From: Entamoeba histolytica HM-1:IMSS
Lineage: Eukaryota; Evosea; Mastigamoebida; Endamoebidae
NCBI RefSeq assembly: GCF_000208925.1
Contig: NW_001914863.1
Location: forward strand, 66,786 to 130,785
DNA length: 64,000 nt
Direction of reading: 5' to 3'
In this document: in pieces, positions 61,723 through 64,000 of the stretch
Layout of the letters: every line of letters starts with the position of its first letter
How positions within the stretch are numbered: the first letter of the stretch is position 1
Notes under the pieces: model-generated
What the model saw: only the letters and a program-made list of their open reading frames with translations
The model's database searches: none
Told to the model about the DNA's origin: nothing
Translations under genes and position numbers: made by a program

Positions 61723-62628
61723 ATGAACACTTCTGATTGGATGAAATGCAATTCTACAATCCAGTTAAAACCAATCACCAAGATTGGAATGGTTGGAAGT
61801 CATGATAGTGGAACATCTACTATTTTACCACAATATGGAATTACTCCTTTCACAATATTTCCCAAGAAACATCGTTCATTCATGAAAAGATGGTCAAAGA
61901 CTCAACAACTTGGAATTAGAGATCAGTGCATTGCTGGAATTCGATATTTTGATTTCAGGGTTGTTTATAATCATAAATTGAAGAAATTTTATTTACTTCA
62001 TGGATTGTATTGTCAATTACTTGAAACAGCTCTTCGGGATATTACTTGTTTTCTCACAGAACATGATGGTGAAGTTATTATTATAGACATTAATCATTTG
62101 TATCAAATTAACTCCTTGAATAATTTTCAATCACTTTGTCTATTGATAGAGGAGTGTTGTTCTAAACATCTTGTACTTAATGACTATAACAAATTCATGA
62201 TTCCTTTGTCACAACTTGTGCATATCAAACAACGATTGTTTGTGTTTTGCTTAAATCCCTTTAACCAAAAACTTCCTCTCTATCTCTTTCCACAAGACCA
62301 GATTGATTCAATTTGGCCAAACAAGAATGAAACACAGAAAATGTTAAAGAGACTTGATTATAACTCAAAGCTTTATCAAAACAACCAAAAACTGACAATC
62401 ATTCAAGCTGTTGTTACTCCATCTATAAAAAGTATCAGAAAGAGTTATTATACAAAGAAGTATCCAAACTCAACTATCAAAATTGCTGAAAAAACAAATC
62501 CATTAGTACTTAAATGGCTTCAGACATCATCAGCATTTGTAAACATACTTCTTATTGATAATGTCAAAATGAATGACGAAATCGTTCATTTTATGATTAG
62601 AAGGAATAATTTCATTGAGAAATATTAA
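61723..62628 (+). CDS. PI-PLC X-domain protein (PLCXD-like)
   Basis: This 301-aa protein starts at ATG 61723. The X domain opens with the first catalytic histidine in GMVGSHDSGTS (H27). The usual RYFDFRV segment (R74, D77, R79) is present, and the second histidine lies in LLHGLYCQ (H93). IIIDINHLY follows. No signal peptide, PH, EF-hand, Y or C2 domain is present, as in the short PLCXD1-3 family and bacterial PI-PLC-like enzymes. Expected to cut phosphatidylinositol or GPI-type phosphodiester bonds; substrate not determined. Both catalytic histidines are kept. Confidence 0.9.
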   Translation: MNTSDWMKCNSTIQLKPITKIGMVGSHDSGTSTILPQYGITPFTIFPKKHRSFMKRWSKTQQLGIRDQCIAGIRYFDFRVVYNHKLKKFYLLHGLYCQLLETALRDITCFLTEHDGEVIIIDINHLYQINSLNNFQSLCLLIEECCSKHLVLNDYNKFMIPLSQLVHIKQRLFVFCLNPFNQKLPLYLFPQDQIDSIWPNKNETQKMLKRLDYNSKLYQNNQKLTIIQAVVTPSIKSIRKSYYTKKYPNSTIKIAEKTNPLVLKWLQTSSAFVNILLIDNVKMNDEIVHFMIRRNNFIEKY

Positions 62629-64000
62629 TTGAATTTTTGTTTCTTTACTTATACAGCAATAGGAATTAAAAACTTTAATCCTCTTTTATTAAAATAGAAC
62701 AAACTTTAAGGTAATACAACATCATTTGTTTCTCTATTATTTCTTCATTTATTAACATTTATAAAAGGGTTATATGATAGAATTAAGTCTATGGTACGTT
62801 TTTGTTTGAATGATTCATGGTAATTATTTTATTCAAATTCAATAACAAAATAGTTTATAATATCTAAAAAATATTTTATTTTCATAACAAAGATTAACAA
62901 TAATTTAATATCATCAATAATTGAAAAACCGTGATGATAATTCTAAACAGTAACAATATTAAGTGAGTCTGATTGTTGAATACTAAAATTAATTGATACA
63001 TTTAACTACCAATAATTCATATCTTTTTTTTTATTTTAGGTAAGAAGATTATTATTTTGTTATAAAAAAATTGAGTCATAATAAGGTTTGTATTTTTTTT
63101 TTAAGAACAAGTTTTTTAACTTGTTAAAGAACCTTTGTAATTGGTTGTGATAAAAATATTGTTAAACAATTAAACCATTTTCTATTTCTAATAATACTAA
63201 GAACCTTCTTAAAAAAACATTACTCCTTTATAATTGATTTATTCATCTCTCTGTATATTACTCATTTAGTATTTTTTATAACTTATTTTTATTTATTAAT
63301 TTTACTACTCTTTTAGATAAATTAATATCAACAGAATGTGCTTCAGACTTATTTCATTGAATAAGTACTTAGTCTCTAATCAAAATATGTTAATAACTTA
63401 TTAATTAACAATTTCTATAACATAAATTGTAAATAATATTAAAGAGATAAATAATAATTATAGCTATGAACCAACTTTGTCTAATCTAAAGTCCAAGGTA
63501 TTGATGGAGAGTTAACTTCTTCTAGTCTCTGCAAAAAAAGTTATAAAAAATAGTTAAACTAACAAAATAGAAAAAATGGGGTGTGAGTTATTTTCTGTCC
63601 TAATTATTTTGTAATTAGGATTAGACCTTTATTTGCTTAAGCTAGTTTTTATTAATTTAGTCTCTTCCTAAGCTTTTCACTGTTTTAAAGAAAAATGTTA
63701 GTGATATATTTCATACCTAAATGATGAAAATTTCATTTCAATAATAACCAGCTAAGAATTGAAAGTCATAAAAAGTTAATAAGTACTTTAGCATTGTATT
63801 TTGGTATTTACAAACTGCTTTTATTTGGTCTAATGACATCAGTTGTCATTTGTAACTAAAAACTTGTGACCACAACACATAATTAGGCATTATGAAAATT
63901 ATAAAACTTCTCGATAAAATTCCTTTGAAAAAAATGTTCTTAATATTGTGTTGCTGTTAGTCATAGTTCAGAAAAGTTTGCGGATGAGATAGACTTTCAT
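62629..64000. other. Right-end region without a clear gene
   Basis: 1.37 kb of AT-rich DNA with no ORF of note. A possible last exon on the minus strand (63481-63528) follows a TTTTTTTGCAG acceptor-like sequence and reads a short frame ending PSIPWTLD. The window stops before this can be tested. Confidence 0.4.

Noticed and set aside
1..64000. tRNA arrays, rRNA, spliceosomal RNAs, CRISPR arrays
   Set aside because: I looked for tRNA stem motifs, the U6 and U2 starts and regular spaced repeats and saw none; short or divergent RNAs could still be missed by eye.

Overview
This window is AT-rich (roughly three-quarters A+T), gene-dense eukaryotic DNA with the gene style of Entamoeba. Untranslated flanks are short. 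Introns are few and small (42-112 bp), mostly opening GTTTGT and mostly closing TAG. GAAC boxes and AAAAATTCA-type initiators lie just upstream of start codons. The decisive landmark is a complete Gal/GalNAc-lectin heavy subunit (Hgl, 1286 aa, 19.4-23.3 kb), which places the window in the E. histolytica / E. nuttalli / E. dispar group; I cannot separate these species by eye. A run of 100 N at 54941-55040 is an assembly gap.

Layout. 0-10 kb: a partial gene at the left edge, a TMEM62-like membrane metallophosphoesterase, a von Willebrand A-domain protein, a leucine-rich protein, the Brix-domain ribosome-biogenesis factor Ssf1/Peter Pan, the U6 snRNA exonuclease USB1 and a coiled-coil/TLDc-like protein. 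10-17.7 kb: a transmembrane receptor kinase (TMK family), a bacterial-type xylulokinase, a Rac GTPase and an unrecognised gene. 18-19.4 kb: decayed coding sequence and a perfect hairpin. 19.4-33.7 kb: Hgl with its promoter, the ER-shaping GTPase SEY1, a ubiquitin-specific protease, a 927-aa polytopic protein whose lumenal part looks like an inactivated alpha/beta-hydrolase, and a COMM-like protein.

33.7-38.1 kb is a graveyard: a decayed lysine-rich ORF (minus strand), T-rich simple sequence, a TLDc pseudogene with two frameshifts, and the 5'-truncated tail of an EhLINE-type retrotransposon carrying the restriction-like endonuclease. 38.2-39.7 kb is a three-exon gene fusing a CCCH zinc finger to eight Pumilio repeats. 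After 2.6 kb of gene-free DNA come two very different type I surface proteins: a 2641-aa repeat-rich protein and an 893-aa protein with six GxWY-type repeats.

54-62.6 kb is a compact cluster of small genes, many with introns: a broken gene beside the gap, ribosomal protein S14 (intron directly after the ATG), a three-exon coiled-coil protein, a Rab GTPase, two short unknown proteins, a secreted FKBP, a PB1-domain protein and a PI-PLC X-domain protein. Five multi-exon models here and the Pumilio gene were assembled by joining reading frames at splice sites. The last 1.4 kb holds no clear gene.

Several products act at the cell surface or secretory membranes (Hgl, TMK, the 2641-aa and 893-aa proteins, the hydrolase-like protein, the TMEM62-like protein, SEY1, FKBP). 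Nothing suggests operon-style co-regulation. All start codons given are ATG; longer frames that only open with TTG or GTG were trimmed.
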